DNA of 57,821 nt, from positions 1-57,821 of the forward strand of contig NZ_JARWOJ010000309.1 in the NCBI RefSeq assembly GCF_029868625.1, in the 5' to 3' direction. A model generated the notes under the pieces. That model had not been told where the DNA came from. It saw only the letters and a list, made by a program, of their open reading frames with translations, and made no database searches. Shown here piece by piece: positions 1 through 9,528 of this stretch. Made by a program: the position numbers and the translations under genes. The stretch comes from Nocardia neocaledoniensis (GTDB lineage Bacteria > Actinomycetota > Actinomycetes > Mycobacteriales > Mycobacteriaceae). The stretch's first letter is position 1. Every line of letters starts with the position of its first letter.

Positions 1-95
1 GGGTGCCCCCCCCCCGTTGGGGGCCGCCCCCCCCCCCCCCCCCGCGGGGGCGGGGGGGGGGTCCCCCCCCCCCCCCCCCCCCGGCCCCTTTTGGG
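1..95. other. Low-complexity contig-end sequence
   Basis: Runs of C and G up to about 18 bases long, unlike the rest of the window, end where a normal coding region begins. This looks like low-quality sequence at a contig edge. The proline/glycine-rich reading frames in it are artefacts. Confidence 0.85.
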
Positions 96-101
96 CTCCG
101 G

Positions 102-665
102 CTACCAGAGGCTGGTGCGCAGCACGATCTCGGTGGCCAGCTCGTGGGCGCCCTCGGTGGCGACGTTGTCGACCTCCAGCGGGACCACCCGGAATTCGCC
201 GTAGACGAAGCGGCCCGACGCGTCGGCGGTGGCCCGCGGCAGGCTCTTGGTGACGAGCATGGTGACGGGCAGCTCCAGCGGCGGACAGGCCGGATCGGGC
301 GCGTTCCCGTCGGCGTCGGGCACCGCCGGATGGCCGTGATCGGCGACGACCAGGCTCATGAACCGGCCGAACCGGCCCGCGCACAACCGCCATGCCAGCT
401 CCGCGCCCGCGCCCCGGCCTGCGACGTTGACATACGGCAGTTCCAGCTCGTCGAGAATGGCGTGGATCGCCGCCGGGTCCAGCCCCTCGACCGATTCGGG
501 GACGACCGTCTGCAGGTCGGATTCGTGCAGCCGCGCGCACACCTGATCGAAGACGTCGGCGGGGTCGTCCGCGCCGGGCAGCAGCAGCACATTGTGCCGT
601 GACTGAGGGCCGTCGACCCGCACCGTCCAAGCTCGGTCACCGACCGCGATCCGCCGAGATTTCAT
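102..665 (-). CDS. Alpha/beta-hydrolase-like protein lacking a nucleophile serine
   Basis: A 187-residue protein starting at ATG (MKSRRIAVGD...); a longer frame runs upstream but has no hydrolase-like sequence. The layout resembles a small alpha/beta hydrolase: an N-terminal beta-hairpin, an LLLPGADDP segment where an oxyanion-hole loop would lie, and a strand followed by a nucleophile-elbow-like GRGAG. The elbow normally reads GxSxG, and here the serine position is glycine. Length is short for the fold, about 190 against 250-300 residues. It may be a non-catalytic member. No partner is obvious; the LysR gene downstream on the same strand begins a separate unit. Function is not assigned. Confidence 0.6.
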   Translation of the reverse strand: MKSRRIAVGDRAWTVRVDGPQSRHNVLLLPGADDPADVFDQVCARLHESDLQTVVPESVEGLDPAAIHAILDELELPYVNVAGRGAGAELAWRLCAGRFGRFMSLVVADHGHPAVPDADGNAPDPACPPLELPVTMLVTKSLPRATADASGRFVYGEFRVVPLEVDNVATEGAHELATEIVLRTSLW

Positions 666-784
666 GCCGGTGTACGGTACACGGCTCGCCTGAACGCGGC
701 AGCTCGTTCCGCTCCCCGCGGCCCGTCGATTTCCCCGCGTGTCCTGCGGTTTCCGAGCTCCCGGTGGCGAAATTGCCGACCCTG

Positions 785-1699
785 TCACAGCGCGGGTGAG
801 CGGGTGAGGCGTTGCACGGTCAGCAGGTCGCGGATCGGCGAGACGGTGTGCGGCAGCCAGAGTGCCTGGGTGGGCGCCAGCGGTGGGTCGACGAGATCGA
901 CGACGGTGACGCGCCCCGCGAGGGCGGGACCGGCGGGCGCGGTGACGAAGGCGATGTGCTGGTTGTCGGCGACGGCGGTGACAGGCGGGGTGCCCTGCAC
1001 CCGGTTGACGACGAAGGTGGGCTCGAAACCCGCTCTGCGACAGGTGCTCAGCAGGAAGTCGGTGTAGAACGAGCTGCCCGGTGGTGCCCAGACGATGATC
1101 GATTCCGTGCGCAGGTCGTCGATCCGCACCTCCCGCCGAACGGCGAGGCGGTGAGTCGCGGCCACGGCGATCCGGACCGGGTCGTAGGCGATGATCGCCG
1201 AGGCCAGATCCGGCGGCATCGCCACCCCGCGCCGCAGCGCCAGGTCGATCTCGCCGTCGTAGAGGGCTCGCGCCAAGGAGTCGGGAAACACCTCGCGCAC
1301 CGTCACCGACACCTCGGGCAGCTGGGCGCGCACCGGTTCGATCAGCACGTACACCTCCTCGGCGGTGACGGCGGGGGTGTGCCCGATGACGAACGGCCGC
1401 GGCGCCGCGGTCCCCGCCTCGTGGGTGCGCTCGGCGAGGCGCGTGGCCGCCGCCAGCAGGACGCGGGCGCCCTCGCGCAGCACCGCCCCCGCCTCGGTCG
1501 TGCGCAGCTTGCGGCCGCCGCGGTCGAACAGGCCGACCCCCAGCTGCCGCTCGAGCTGACCGATCGCGGCACTGACGGCCTGCTGTGTCAGATGCAATTC
1601 CGCTGCGGCACTGGTGAATCCAGCATGGTCGGCGACGGCGAGGAACTGCTGCAGCCGGTGCAGGTCCAGTGGGCGGCCGCCGAACATCGGAGTGGACAT
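785..1699 (-). CDS. LysR-family transcriptional regulator
   Basis: This 304-residue protein has the usual LysR length. An N-terminal winged helix-turn-helix (about residues 10-70, with LHLTQQAVSAAIGQLE as the recognition region) is followed by a two-lobed periplasmic-binding-like effector domain. The start is ATG at 1699 (MSTPMFGG); the open frame continues upstream only as antisense of the SDR gene. It is divergently arranged from that SDR with 114 bp between the starts, the classical layout in which a LysR protein controls its neighbour and itself. A LysR-type box lies in the gap. The effector is unknown. Confidence 0.9.
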   Translation of the reverse strand: MSTPMFGGRPLDLHRLQQFLAVADHAGFTSAAAELHLTQQAVSAAIGQLERQLGVGLFDRGGRKLRTTEAGAVLREGARVLLAAATRLAERTHEAGTAAPRPFVIGHTPAVTAEEVYVLIEPVRAQLPEVSVTVREVFPDSLARALYDGEIDLALRRGVAMPPDLASAIIAYDPVRIAVAATHRLAVRREVRIDDLRTESIIVWAPPGSSFYTDFLLSTCRRAGFEPTFVVNRVQGTPPVTAVADNQHIAFVTAPAGPALAGRVTVVDLVDPPLAPTQALWLPHTVSPIRDLLTVQRLTRSPAL

Positions 1700-1721
1700 A
1701 CCGCCACCGTAGTCACAAGTT

Positions 1722-1737
1722 GTATTTGTGGAAATAC
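1722..1737. promoter_or_regulatory. Putative LysR box between divergent LysR and SDR genes
   Basis: GTATTTGTGGAAATAC is a perfect 6-bp inverted repeat with a 4-bp spacer, and it contains the T-N11-A pattern typical of LysR sites. It lies in the only non-coding stretch between the divergent starts and is locally AT-rich. The assignment to the adjacent LysR protein is inferred from position. Confidence 0.6.
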
Positions 1738-1813
1738 CAAAAAGTACTGTTTCCTCTTTGTTCCTCGGGTGCCTAGCGTCGAAGTCACAGACACCGACGA
1801 GAGGATTCAACCG

Positions 1814-2566
1814 ATGACAGGCGTGCTGACCGGAAATGTCGCCGTGGTGGCCGCGGGCGCGAAGAACCTGGGCGGGCTCATCAGCACCACCCTCGCCGAG
1901 GACGGCGCGAACATCGTCGTCCACTACAACAGCGACGCCAGTGCCGACGAGGCCGACAAGACGGTGGCGGCCGCGCGGGCCGCCGGGGTCGAGGCCGTGA
2001 AGTTCCAGGCCGACCTGACCGACCCCGCGAACGTGGCGCGCCTGTTCGACACCGCCGTCGAGGCGTTCGGCCGCGTCGACATCGCCGTGAACACGGTGGG
2101 CAAGGTGCTGCGCAAGCCGATTCTGGACACCACCGAAGCCGAATACGACGCGATGTTCGACATCAACGCCAAGGCCGCGTTCTTCTTCCTGCGGGAAGCG
2201 GGCAGGCGCCTGAACGAGGGCGGCCGCATCGTCACCATCGTGACCTCGCTGCTGGCGGCGTTCACCGACGGCTACGCCACCTACGCGGGCGCCAAGAGCC
2301 CGGTGGAACACTTCACCCGCGCGGCGGCCAAGGAGTTCGCCGACCGCGGCATCACGGTCAACAGCGTGGCACCCGGCCCGATGGACACCCCGTTCTTCTA
2401 TCCGCAGGAGACCCCGGAGCGCGTGGAATTCCACAAGTCCCAGGCTCTCGGCGGCAGGCTGACCAGAATCGACGACATCGCGCCGCTGGTCGAATTCCTG
2501 GTGGCCGAAGGTGGGTGGATCACCGGCCAGACGATCTTCGCCAACGGCGGCTACACCACCCGCTGA
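1814..2566 (+). CDS. SDR-family oxidoreductase
   Basis: A 250-residue classical short-chain dehydrogenase/reductase. The nucleotide-binding region reads AAGAKNLGG (about residues 13-21), a variant of TGxxxGxG. The active site shows Tyr and Lys in YATYAGAK, preceded by a Ser-containing TIVTSLLAA strand. The VNSVAPGPMDTPF segment after the active site and a C-terminal GQTIFANGGY follow the family pattern. The cofactor is probably NAD(P)H and the substrate is unknown. ATG at 1814 is chosen because the N-terminus then matches the family; upstream frame is antisense to LysR. The gene ends 3 bp before the convergent cobQ stop codon. It is probably controlled by the divergent LysR. Confidence 0.9.
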   Translation: MTGVLTGNVAVVAAGAKNLGGLISTTLAEDGANIVVHYNSDASADEADKTVAAARAAGVEAVKFQADLTDPANVARLFDTAVEAFGRVDIAVNTVGKVLRKPILDTTEAEYDAMFDINAKAAFFFLREAGRRLNEGGRIVTIVTSLLAAFTDGYATYAGAKSPVEHFTRAAAKEFADRGITVNSVAPGPMDTPFFYPQETPERVEFHKSQALGGRLTRIDDIAPLVEFLVAEGGWITGQTIFANGGYTTR

Positions 2567-2569
2567 GGC

Positions 2570-4219
2570 TCACCCCGCGACGACGCCCACCGATTCGGTC
2601 CGGATCACCGGCAGATCGGTGGGCGCACCGCGCGCGATGAGGGTATCGAGGGCGTCGAGATCGACATGCTGTTCGATCAGATCGGCCAGCAGATCGAGTT
2701 GCGCGGCGCGGACGGCGGCCACCGAGGTGTCGGGGGCCGGACGGAAGCCGGTGCGGCCCGCGCGGGCGGCGACCTGGGTGAGCCAGGCGCGACGGAATTC
2801 GTCGGACTCGAGCAGTCCGTGGACGTGGGTGCCCCAGATCGCCTCGCGGACACTGCCTTCGGGCGCGCCGTCGATGGTCAGCCAGGGTTCGTCCCCGCTG
2901 CGCCGGACACGGCCGTGATGAATTTCGTAGCCGCCCACCGGGATCGGGCCCGCACGGCCGGTGACCTGCCGCGCGATCTTCGGATCGGCGAATTCGATCT
3001 CCAGCTCGAACAAGCCGAGACCGTGGGCGATACAGGGCACACCGGTGCCCGCGACGGGGACCGGTTCGACAGGGCGGGCCGACGGCTGGTACTCGATCCC
3101 GTCGACGATGCGCTGGCCCAGCATCTGGTAGCCGCCGCAGATACCGAGAATCGGACGGCCCGCAGCCGCGCGGACACGCAGCGCTTCGTCGATTCCCTTG
3201 GCGCGCAGCCATTCCAGATCCGAGATGGTGGACTTGGAGCCGGGCAGGACGACCAGGTCGGCGGTGGCCAGCTGGTCGGGACCGTCGGCCCAGCGCACCG
3301 CTACGCCGGGCTCACAGGCCAGGGCCTCGATGTCGGTGGAGTTGGAGATGCGGGGCAGGCGGACGGCGGCGACGGTGAGCCATTCGGTGCCGTGCGGCGG
3401 GCCGGGACGGCCGACGGGGGTCCCCGCGACGGTGCCGAGGGAGTCTTCCGCATCGAGCCACAGGTCTTCGGCGAATGGCAGCACGCCGAGTGTGGGGCGC
3501 CCGGTCAGCGTGGTCAGCTGGTCGAGGCCGGGCTGGAGCAGTGACACATCGCCACGGAACTTGTTGACGAGGAAGCCCGAGATGAGCCGCTGGTCTTCGG
3601 GTTCCAGCACCGCGACGGTGCCGAACAGGTGCGCGAGCACTCCCCCTCGGTCGATGTCGCCGACGACCAGCACCGGCAGCTGCGCCGCGCGCGCCAGCCC
3701 CATGTTCGCCAGATCGGTGGCACGCAGGTTGATCTCGGCGGGCGACCCGGCGCCCTCACAGATCACCACATCGAATTCACGACGCAGAGAAGCGAGTTCG
3801 TGCGCGACGACTTCACGCAACTGCTGCCTGCGGGTGAAATAGTCCCGCGCGCCGACTGTTCCGATCGCCTTACCCCGCACCACCAGCTGCGAGCGCCGGT
3901 CGCTGCCCGGCTTGAGCAGCACCGGGTTGAACCGCACGCTCGGCTCCAGCCCACACGCCCGCGCCTGCAGCGCCTGCGCCCGCCCGATCTCGCCGCCGTC
4001 GAGGGTGACGACGGAGTTGTTCGACATGTTCTGCGCCTTGAACGGCGCCACCCGCACACCGCGCCGCGCCAGCATTCGGCAGATGCCCGCCACCACCACG
4101 CTTTTCCCCGCGTCGGAGGTGGTGCCCGCGATCAGCAGGGCACCGCGCAACGGGCTCACGGCGAGGTCGGGGTTTCCGTGCTCACCCGGTGACGTGCGCT
4201 CCGATCCCGCCGCGCTCAC
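2570..4219 (-). CDS. cobQ: Cobyric acid synthase CobQ
   Basis: Glutamine-dependent amidation of the side-chain carboxylates of adenosylcobyrinic acid a,c-diamide to cobyric acid, a late step of cobalamin synthesis. The 549 residues include an N-terminal dethiobiotin-synthetase-like ATP domain ([10 protein letters not shown] at 31-40; KAQNMSNNS at 61-69) and a C-terminal class-I glutaminase-like domain with the cysteine in [10 protein letters not shown] (Cys361) and histidines in GTHVHG (465, 467). The GTG start overlaps the map stop codon (GTGA), suggesting translational coupling. An alternative GTG at 4159 would give the shorter N-terminus usual in the family. No other cobalamin gene is in the window and no cobalamin riboswitch was seen. 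Confidence 0.95.
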   Translation of the reverse strand: MSAAGSERTSPGEHGNPDLAVSPLRGALLIAGTTSDAGKSVVVAGICRMLARRGVRVAPFKAQNMSNNSVVTLDGGEIGRAQALQARACGLEPSVRFNPVLLKPGSDRRSQLVVRGKAIGTVGARDYFTRRQQLREVVAHELASLRREFDVVICEGAGSPAEINLRATDLANMGLARAAQLPVLVVGDIDRGGVLAHLFGTVAVLEPEDQRLISGFLVNKFRGDVSLLQPGLDQLTTLTGRPTLGVLPFAEDLWLDAEDSLGTVAGTPVGRPGPPHGTEWLTVAAVRLPRISNSTDIEALACEPGVAVRWADGPDQLATADLVVLPGSKSTISDLEWLRAKGIDEALRVRAAAGRPILGICGGYQMLGQRIVDGIEYQPSARPVEPVPVAGTGVPCIAHGLGLFELEIEFADPKIARQVTGRAGPIPVGGYEIHHGRVRRSGDEPWLTIDGAPEGSVREAIWGTHVHGLLESDEFRRAWLTQVAARAGRTGFRPAPDTSVAAVRAAQLDLLADLIEQHVDLDALDTLIARGAPTDLPVIRTESVGVVAG

Positions 4220-5079
4220 GGCAAGGTGAGGATTTCCGCACCGGTTTCCGTGACCACCAGGGTGTGTTCGAACTGCGCTGTCCAGGAGCGGTCCTTGGTG
4301 ACCACGGTCCAGCCGTCGTCCCAGATGTCGTAGTCGATGCCGCCGAGGTTGATCATCGGCTCGATGGTGAAGGTCATGCCGGGCTCGATGACCGTGTCGA
4401 TGTCGGGCTGGTCGTAGTGCAGCACCACCAGGCCGTTGTGGAAGGTGGGGCCGACGCCGTGACCGGTGAAGTCGCGGACGACGCCGTAGCCGAAACGATT
4501 CGCGTAGGCCTCGATGACGCGGCCGATCACATTGAGCGCGCGGCCCGGCTTGACGGCCTTGATCGCGCGGTTGGTGGCCTCCTCGGTGCGCTCGACCAGC
4601 AAGCGCACCTCCTCGTCGACGTCACCGGCGAGGAACGTGCGGTTGGTGTCGCCGTGCACACCGTGGATGTAGGCGGTGACGTCGATGTTGACGATGTCGC
4701 CGTCCTCGATCACGGTCGAGTCGGGGATGCCGTGGCAGATGACCTCGTTGAGCGAGGTGCAGCAGGACTTGGGGAAGCCCTTGTACTCGAGGGTCGACGG
4801 GTAGGCGCCGTGGTCGCACATGTACTCGTGCGCGATCCGGTCCAGTTCGTCGGTCGTGACGCCGGGCGCGACCGCCTTACCCGCCTCGGCGAGGGCCTGG
4901 GCGGCGATCTTGCTCGCGATCCGCATCTTCTCGATGGTCTCGGCCGTCTGCACCCAGGGCTCGTTGCCTTCCACGGCGGTCTTCTTCCCCACGTACTCGG
5001 GTCGCTCGATGGAACGCGGGACGTCCCGGATCGGCGTCTGGATGCCGGGAACGAGGGGCTGACGGGTGCGCACGGACAT
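4216..5079 (-). CDS. map: Type I methionine aminopeptidase
   Basis: Removes the initiator methionine from nascent proteins in the cytosol. At 287 residues it has the N-terminal extension of the actinobacterial MapB type (EYVGK, EPWVQT), followed by the pita-bread fold with conserved [43 protein letters not shown] and FTIEPM segments that carry the Asp-Asp-His-Glu-Glu metal ligands. ATG at 5079 gives MSVRTRQP; another ATG at 5097 is possible. It lies 23 bp after the fdhF-like gene and overlaps cobQ by 4 bp, so fdhF-map-cobQ may be one transcript. The protein resembles M. tuberculosis MapB. Confidence 0.95.
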   Translation of the reverse strand: MSVRTRQPLVPGIQTPIRDVPRSIERPEYVGKKTAVEGNEPWVQTAETIEKMRIASKIAAQALAEAGKAVAPGVTTDELDRIAHEYMCDHGAYPSTLEYKGFPKSCCTSLNEVICHGIPDSTVIEDGDIVNIDVTAYIHGVHGDTNRTFLAGDVDEEVRLLVERTEEATNRAIKAVKPGRALNVIGRVIEAYANRFGYGVVRDFTGHGVGPTFHNGLVVLHYDQPDIDTVIEPGMTFTIEPMINLGGIDYDIWDDGWTVVTKDRSWTAQFEHTLVVTETGAEILTLP

Positions 5080-5102
5080 AGCAGCGAGTGTATCCATGTC
5101 CG

Positions 5103-7388
5103 TCAGGCTCGCGCGGTCACCCGCTCCAGCCGGACGACGATGCCCTTCGAGGTGGGGGTGTTGCTGATGTCGGCGACGCTGTCGAGCGGCACGAGCACAT
5201 TGGTCTCCGGGTAGTACGCCGCGGCCGAGCCACGACTGGCCGGATACGCCACGACGACGAAGTTCTCCGCCCGCCGCTCGACGCCGTCGTGCCAGACGCT
5301 GACCAGATCGACCGTGTCGCGGTCGGCCAGGCCCAGCTCGGCCAGATCGGCCGGATTGACCATGACCACCCGGCGCGCGTGGTGGATACCGCGGTAGCGG
5401 TCGTTGTTGGCGTAGGGAACGGTGTTCCACTGGTCGTGCGAGCGCAGCGACTGCAACAGCAGATGCCCGGGCGGCACGTCGAGCGAGATCAGCTCGTTGC
5501 GGGTGAACTCGGCCCGGCCGCTCGCGGTCCGGTACACCCCGGTGTTGACCGGGTTGACCAGTCGCAGCCCACCCGGCTCGGCGACCCGCTCGGTGAAGTT
5601 CTCGAAGCCGGGCACCACGCGGGAGATCCGGTCGCGGATGGTGTCGTAGTCGTTCTCGAACTCCGCCCACGGGATCGCCGGGTTCTCCCCCAGCGTCCGC
5701 CGGGCCAGGCGCGTGATGATCGCGACCTCGCTGAGCAGGTGTGGCGACGCCGGATCGAGCCGCCCGCGTGAGGCGTGGACCTCGCTCATCGAATCCTCGA
5801 CGGTGACGAACTGTTCGACGCCGGCCTGGATGTCGCGGTCACTGCGGCCCAGGGTCGGCAGGATCAGCGCGGTCTCCCCGCAGACGGTGTGCGAGCGGTT
5901 GAGTTTGGTGGAGATCTGCACGGTGAGCGCGCAGCGCCGCAGCGCGGCCTCGGTGACCGTGCTGTCGGGGGTGGCGCGCACGAAATTGCCCGCGACGCCG
6001 AAGAACACCTTCGCCTGTCCGTCGCGCATGGCGCGGATGGCGCCGACCGAGTCGAGGCCGTGCTCGGCGGGTGGGGTGAAGGCGAATTCGGCGCCGAGCG
6101 CGTCGAGGAACGACTGCGGCATCCGCTCCCAGATGCCCATCGTCCGGTCGCCCTGGACATTGCTGTGACCACGGACCGGGCACACCCCCGCGCCGGGGCG
6201 GCCGAGATTGCCGCGCAGCAGCAGGAAGTCGACGATCTCGCGGATGGTCGGCACGCCGTGCTTGTGCTGGGTGAGACCCATCGCCCAGCACACGATGATC
6301 TTCTTCGCCCCCAGCACCCGCCGGTGCGCCTGCTCGATCTCGGCGCGGGTCAGGCCGGTGGCTTCGAGGGCCTGGTCCCAGGTGATCGCGCGGGCGTGCG
6401 CCGCGAAGGCATCGAAGCCGCTGGTCTGCGTGCGGATGAAGTCGTGGTCGAGCACGGTGCCAGGGGCCGCGTCCTCGGCGTCGAGCAGCAGCCGGTTCAG
6501 CATCCGGAACAGCGCGAGGTCGCCCCCGGGCCGGATCTGCAGGAACTGGTCGGCGATCTCGGTGCCGCGCCCGATCACCCCGCGCGGGACCTGCGGGTTC
6601 TTGAACCGGATCAGCCCCGCCTCGGGTAGCGGATTGACCGCGATCACGGCGCCGCCGTTGCGCTTGGTCTGTTCGAGCGCGGTCAGCATGCGCGGGTGGT
6701 TGGTGCCGGGATTCTGGCCGACGACGAAGATCAGGTCGGCCTGGTGGATGTCGTCGAGGGAGACCGTGCCCTTGCCGACTCCGAGCGTCTGGTTGAGCGC
6801 CGACCCGCTGGACTCGTGGCACATGTTCGAGCAGTCGGGCAGGTTGTTGGTGCCGAACGCGCGGGCGAACAGTTGCAGCAGGAACGCGGCCTCGTTGCTG
6901 ACCCGGCCCGAGGTGTAGAAGAGTGCCTCGTCCGGCGAGTCGAGGCCGCGCAGCGTGTCGGCCATCAGGTCGAAGGCGTCGTCCCAGCCGATGGGCGTGT
7001 AGTGGGTGGCGCCGGGGCGCTTGACCATCGGCTCGGTCAGCCTGCCCTGCTGATTGAGCCAGTAGTCGGACTTGCCGTCGAGCTCGGCGACGCTGTGCTC
7101 GGCGAAGAAGTCCGCGGTGACGCGCCGGGTGGTCGCCTCGTCGGCGATGTGCTTGGCGCCGTTCTCGCAGTACTCGTTCGTGTGCCGGTGTTTCGGCTCG
7201 GGCCACGCGCAGCCGGGGCAGTCGAACCCCTTGGTCTGGTTGATGTTCAACAGGGTGAGCGCCGTGCGCGCGGGCGAGGTCTGCGCCAGCGCGTACTCGA
7301 GCGCGTGCGCCACGCCGGGGACCCCCGCCGCCCAGGTCTTGGGCGGCGTCACCGTCAGCTCGTCGTGTGGGTCGTCGATCGAGGTCAT
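5103..7388 (-). CDS. FdhF/YdeP-family molybdopterin oxidoreductase
   Basis: A 761-residue cytoplasmic molybdopterin-guanine-dinucleotide enzyme of the FdhF/YdeP family. No twin-arginine signal is present. The N-terminal cysteines in FDCPGCAWP (57, 60) and EYCENGAK (74) are the probable iron-sulfur ligands; NMCHESSG (189-195) is in the family-specific active-site region, and a C-terminal molybdopterin-dinucleotide-binding domain follows (about 640-760). Many members are named formate dehydrogenase H, but real formate activity is uncertain. In M. tuberculosis the homologue (Rv2900c) sits beside fdhD and rnhB; here it has moved next to map, and no fdhD is in the window. ATG start at 7388. Confidence 0.9.
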   Translation of the reverse strand: MTSIDDPHDELTVTPPKTWAAGVPGVAHALEYALAQTSPARTALTLLNINQTKGFDCPGCAWPEPKHRHTNEYCENGAKHIADEATTRRVTADFFAEHSVAELDGKSDYWLNQQGRLTEPMVKRPGATHYTPIGWDDAFDLMADTLRGLDSPDEALFYTSGRVSNEAAFLLQLFARAFGTNNLPDCSNMCHESSGSALNQTLGVGKGTVSLDDIHQADLIFVVGQNPGTNHPRMLTALEQTKRNGGAVIAVNPLPEAGLIRFKNPQVPRGVIGRGTEIADQFLQIRPGGDLALFRMLNRLLLDAEDAAPGTVLDHDFIRTQTSGFDAFAAHARAITWDQALEATGLTRAEIEQAHRRVLGAKKIIVCWAMGLTQHKHGVPTIREIVDFLLLRGNLGRPGAGVCPVRGHSNVQGDRTMGIWERMPQSFLDALGAEFAFTPPAEHGLDSVGAIRAMRDGQAKVFFGVAGNFVRATPDSTVTEAALRRCALTVQISTKLNRSHTVCGETALILPTLGRSDRDIQAGVEQFVTVEDSMSEVHASRGRLDPASPHLLSEVAIITRLARRTLGENPAIPWAEFENDYDTIRDRISRVVPGFENFTERVAEPGGLRLVNPVNTGVYRTASGRAEFTRNELISLDVPPGHLLLQSLRSHDQWNTVPYANNDRYRGIHHARRVVMVNPADLAELGLADRDTVDLVSVWHDGVERRAENFVVVAYPASRGSAAAYYPETNVLVPLDSVADISNTPTSKGIVVRLERVTARA

Positions 7389-7458
7389 GGTCGCCTCTTC
7401 CGTGGTGCGGTGCGCGTCGTCACCACCAGCTTGCCGCGCGCACCGCCGATGTCCAAGC

Positions 7459-8886
7459 TCAGGCCGCGACCGCCGTCACCGGTGCCGGGGCGGCGACGGC
7501 CCCCGGGCGGCGCAGCACGGTGAGGCTCACCAGCAGCGCGGCGGCGAGAAGTCCCGCCGCCACGGTGAACGCGAGCCGGTATCCGCTGGTCAGCGCCGCC
7601 GCCTCGGACACGCCCGCCGCGAGGTCGGCGGTGGTCCGCGACGCGGCCAGGGTGGACAGCACCGCCACGCCGATCGCCATCCCGACCTGCTGGCTGGTGT
7701 TGAACAGACCCGAGGCCAGGCCGGCGTCGTCGGCGGCGGCACCGGACATGCCGAGGCCGGTGAGCGCGGGCAGCACCAGGCCGCCACCGGCGATCGCGAC
7801 CATCATCGGCAGCAGGTCGGCGACATAGTCGGCCCGCACGGGAAGCCGGGTGAGCCAGAGCATTCCGGCCAGCAGCAGCACCAGCCCGGCGACCAGGACG
7901 GCACGGCCGCCGAAGCGGGTGATGAGCCGGGCCGAGACGAACAGCGACACCCCGCCGATCGCGACGGCCGCGGGCAGCATGGCCAGCCCGGTCTGGGAGG
8001 CGTTGTAGCCCAGCACCTTCTGTAGATAGAGCGCGACGATGATCTGGAAGGCGAACATGGCCGACAGGGTCAGCATCTGCACCACGTTCGCCCCGGACAC
8101 CGTGCGGGAGCGGAAGATCCGCAGCGGCAGCAGCGGGTCGCGCGCTGTCGCCTGCCGGAGGACGAAGGCGGCGAGCAGTCCGGCGGCCAGGGCGCCGAGG
8201 CCGAGGGTGTGCGCGGAATCCCAGCCGTAGCGTTCGACTTCCACCACGGTGTAGATGCCGAGCATCAGTCCGGCGGTGACCAGCGCCGCGCCGAGCACAT
8301 CGGCCCCGGCCGCCCAGCCGAGCCCACGATCGGCGGGCAGCGCCTTGATCGCGACCACGAGGGTGAGCACCCCGATCGGCCCGTTGATCAGGAAGATCCA
8401 GTGCCAGTTCAACGCATCGGTGAGCACCCCGCCGAGCATCTGTCCGATCGAGGCGCCCGCCGCGCCGGTGAAGCTGAAGACACCGATGGCCGTGGCCCGT
8501 TCGCGCGGGCCGGGGAACATCGTCACCAGGATGCCGAGCACGACCGCCGTGGCGATCGCGCTGCCGACGCCCTGCAGGAAGCGCGCGGCGACCAGCACGG
8601 CCGGGCTCGTCGCCGCACCGGCCAGCAGCGAGGCGAGGGTGAAGACGACGGTGCCAGTGAGGAACATCGTCTTGCGGCCGATGAGGTCACCCAGGCGGCC
8701 CGCGAGCAGGAGCAGGCCGCCGAAGGCGATCAGGTAGGCGTTCACCGTCCAGCTCAGGCCGGCGGGGGTGAAGCCGAGGTCGTCCTGGATCGCGGGCATG
8801 GCGACGGTGACGATGCTGCCGTCGAGGATGGTCATCAGCGTGGCGGCCGACAGGACCGCGAGCGCGACGCGTTGCGTACTGGTCAT
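7459..8886 (-). CDS. DHA2-type MFS drug/proton antiporter
   Basis: A 475-residue integral membrane protein of the 14-helix DHA2 (EmrB/QacA) class. It has LDGSIVTVAMPAIQDDL in helix 1, WTVNAYLI at the start of helix 2, the loop 2-3 motif GRLGDLIGRK, and ARFLQGVGSA in helix 4. ATG at 8886 is favoured; a TTG at 8922 would lie inside an operator-like repeat. The marR gene lies 47 bp upstream on the same strand, the usual layout of a MarR-controlled efflux pump, so it probably exports a toxic compound sensed by that regulator. The substrate cannot be inferred. Confidence 0.92.
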   Translation of the reverse strand: MTSTQRVALAVLSAATLMTILDGSIVTVAMPAIQDDLGFTPAGLSWTVNAYLIAFGGLLLLAGRLGDLIGRKTMFLTGTVVFTLASLLAGAATSPAVLVAARFLQGVGSAIATAVVLGILVTMFPGPRERATAIGVFSFTGAAGASIGQMLGGVLTDALNWHWIFLINGPIGVLTLVVAIKALPADRGLGWAAGADVLGAALVTAGLMLGIYTVVEVERYGWDSAHTLGLGALAAGLLAAFVLRQATARDPLLPLRIFRSRTVSGANVVQMLTLSAMFAFQIIVALYLQKVLGYNASQTGLAMLPAAVAIGGVSLFVSARLITRFGGRAVLVAGLVLLLAGMLWLTRLPVRADYVADLLPMMVAIAGGGLVLPALTGLGMSGAAADDAGLASGLFNTSQQVGMAIGVAVLSTLAASRTTADLAAGVSEAAALTSGYRLAFTVAAGLLAAALLVSLTVLRRPGAVAAPAPVTAVAA

Positions 8887-8900
8887 AGAAATGACCGTAC

Positions 8901-8937
8901 TAGATAGTTCCGTTGCAGACAATCTATAACGGACTAT
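8901..8937. promoter_or_regulatory. Candidate MarR operator between marR and the MFS gene
   Basis: The gap between the marR stop and the MFS start carries TAGAT (8901-8905) and ATCTA (8922-8926) as inverted half-sites. It also carries ATAGTTCCGTT (8904-8914) facing AACGGACTAT (8928-8937), inverted repeats that differ by one inserted base. TAGAT/ATCTA half-sites recur upstream of marR at 9433-9449. Confidence 0.45.
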
Positions 8938-9410
8938 TGGCGGGCGCGGCGTGCGGGCGCGGCCTCCACCGCGGTCGACAAATGCCCCTCCACCAGGTGA
9001 TTCAGCGCGCGCAGCAAGGTGTCGCGGTCCGCCTTCGGCAGCGAGTCGAGGGCCGCGCGGTGCACGCCGTCGACGATGTCCGCACTGCGGGCGGCCAATT
9101 CGGCGCCCGCGGGCGTCACCGCGATGATGCGGGCCCGTCGATCCGTACTGGACGGCTTACGCTCGGCGAGGCCCGCCTTCTCCAGCGCGTCGACGGTGAC
9201 GACCATCGTCGTCTTGTCCATATCGCCGAGTTCGGCGAGCTGTACCTGCGTCCGCTCGGCCTCCAGGGCGTGCACCAGTACGCAGTGCATGCGCGCCGTC
9301 AGTCCGATCTCCGCGAGCGCGGCGGCCATCTGCGTGCGCAACACGTGACTGGTGCGATCGAGCAGGAAGGACAGGTCGGGTTCGGTGCGCGTAGGTGCCA
9401 GTGCGGTCAT
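8934..9410 (-). CDS. MarR-family transcriptional regulator
   Basis: A 158-residue MarR protein. The winged helix-turn-helix includes LAELGDMDKTTMVVTVDALEKAGL and the wing ERKPSSTDRRARIIAVTPAG, the diagnostic DxRxxxxxLT-like segment of MarR proteins. ATG at 9410 (MTALAPTR) is preferred over codons further upstream, which run into the operator. It is divergent from the LLM-class oxidoreductase and upstream of the MFS pump, so all three genes may form one ligand-responsive regulon. Repression of its own promoter is the usual mode; the ligand is unknown. Confidence 0.92.
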   Translation of the reverse strand: MTALAPTRTEPDLSFLLDRTSHVLRTQMAAALAEIGLTARMHCVLVHALEAERTQVQLAELGDMDKTTMVVTVDALEKAGLAERKPSSTDRRARIIAVTPAGAELAARSADIVDGVHRAALDSLPKADRDTLLRALNHLVEGHLSTAVEAAPARRARQ

Positions 9411-9417
9411 ACCGGCC

Positions 9418-9449
9418 ACTATAGTTTTGTCGTAGATAATCCGCATCTA
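9418..9449. promoter_or_regulatory. Candidate MarR operator in the marR/LLM divergent promoter
   Basis: ACTATAGT (9418-9425) is an 8-bp palindrome. It is followed by TAGAT-N7-ATCTA (9433-9449), a perfect inverted repeat directly upstream of the marR ATG. The same half-sites recur in front of the MFS gene, which argues for a shared regulator. Confidence 0.5.
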
Positions 9450-9528
9450 TCCCTATTCGTTGACGGGAATCATCGCGGACCACGGTCCGTTTAACCGGGT
9501 AGCCGACCGCGACCCGAAAGAGGTTCAC

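Noticed and set aside
3..602. Proline/glycine-rich open frames at the left edge
   Set aside because: They arise from poly-C/G runs and antisense of the hydrolase-like gene; no protein-like composition.
785..2434. 549-residue frame extending LysR upstream
   Set aside because: The upstream 245 codons are antisense to the SDR gene; LysR similarity begins at the ATG at 1699.
5103..7388. Calling the molybdoenzyme a true formate dehydrogenase
   Set aside because: The FdhF/YdeP family name is based on distant similarity and formate activity is not shown.
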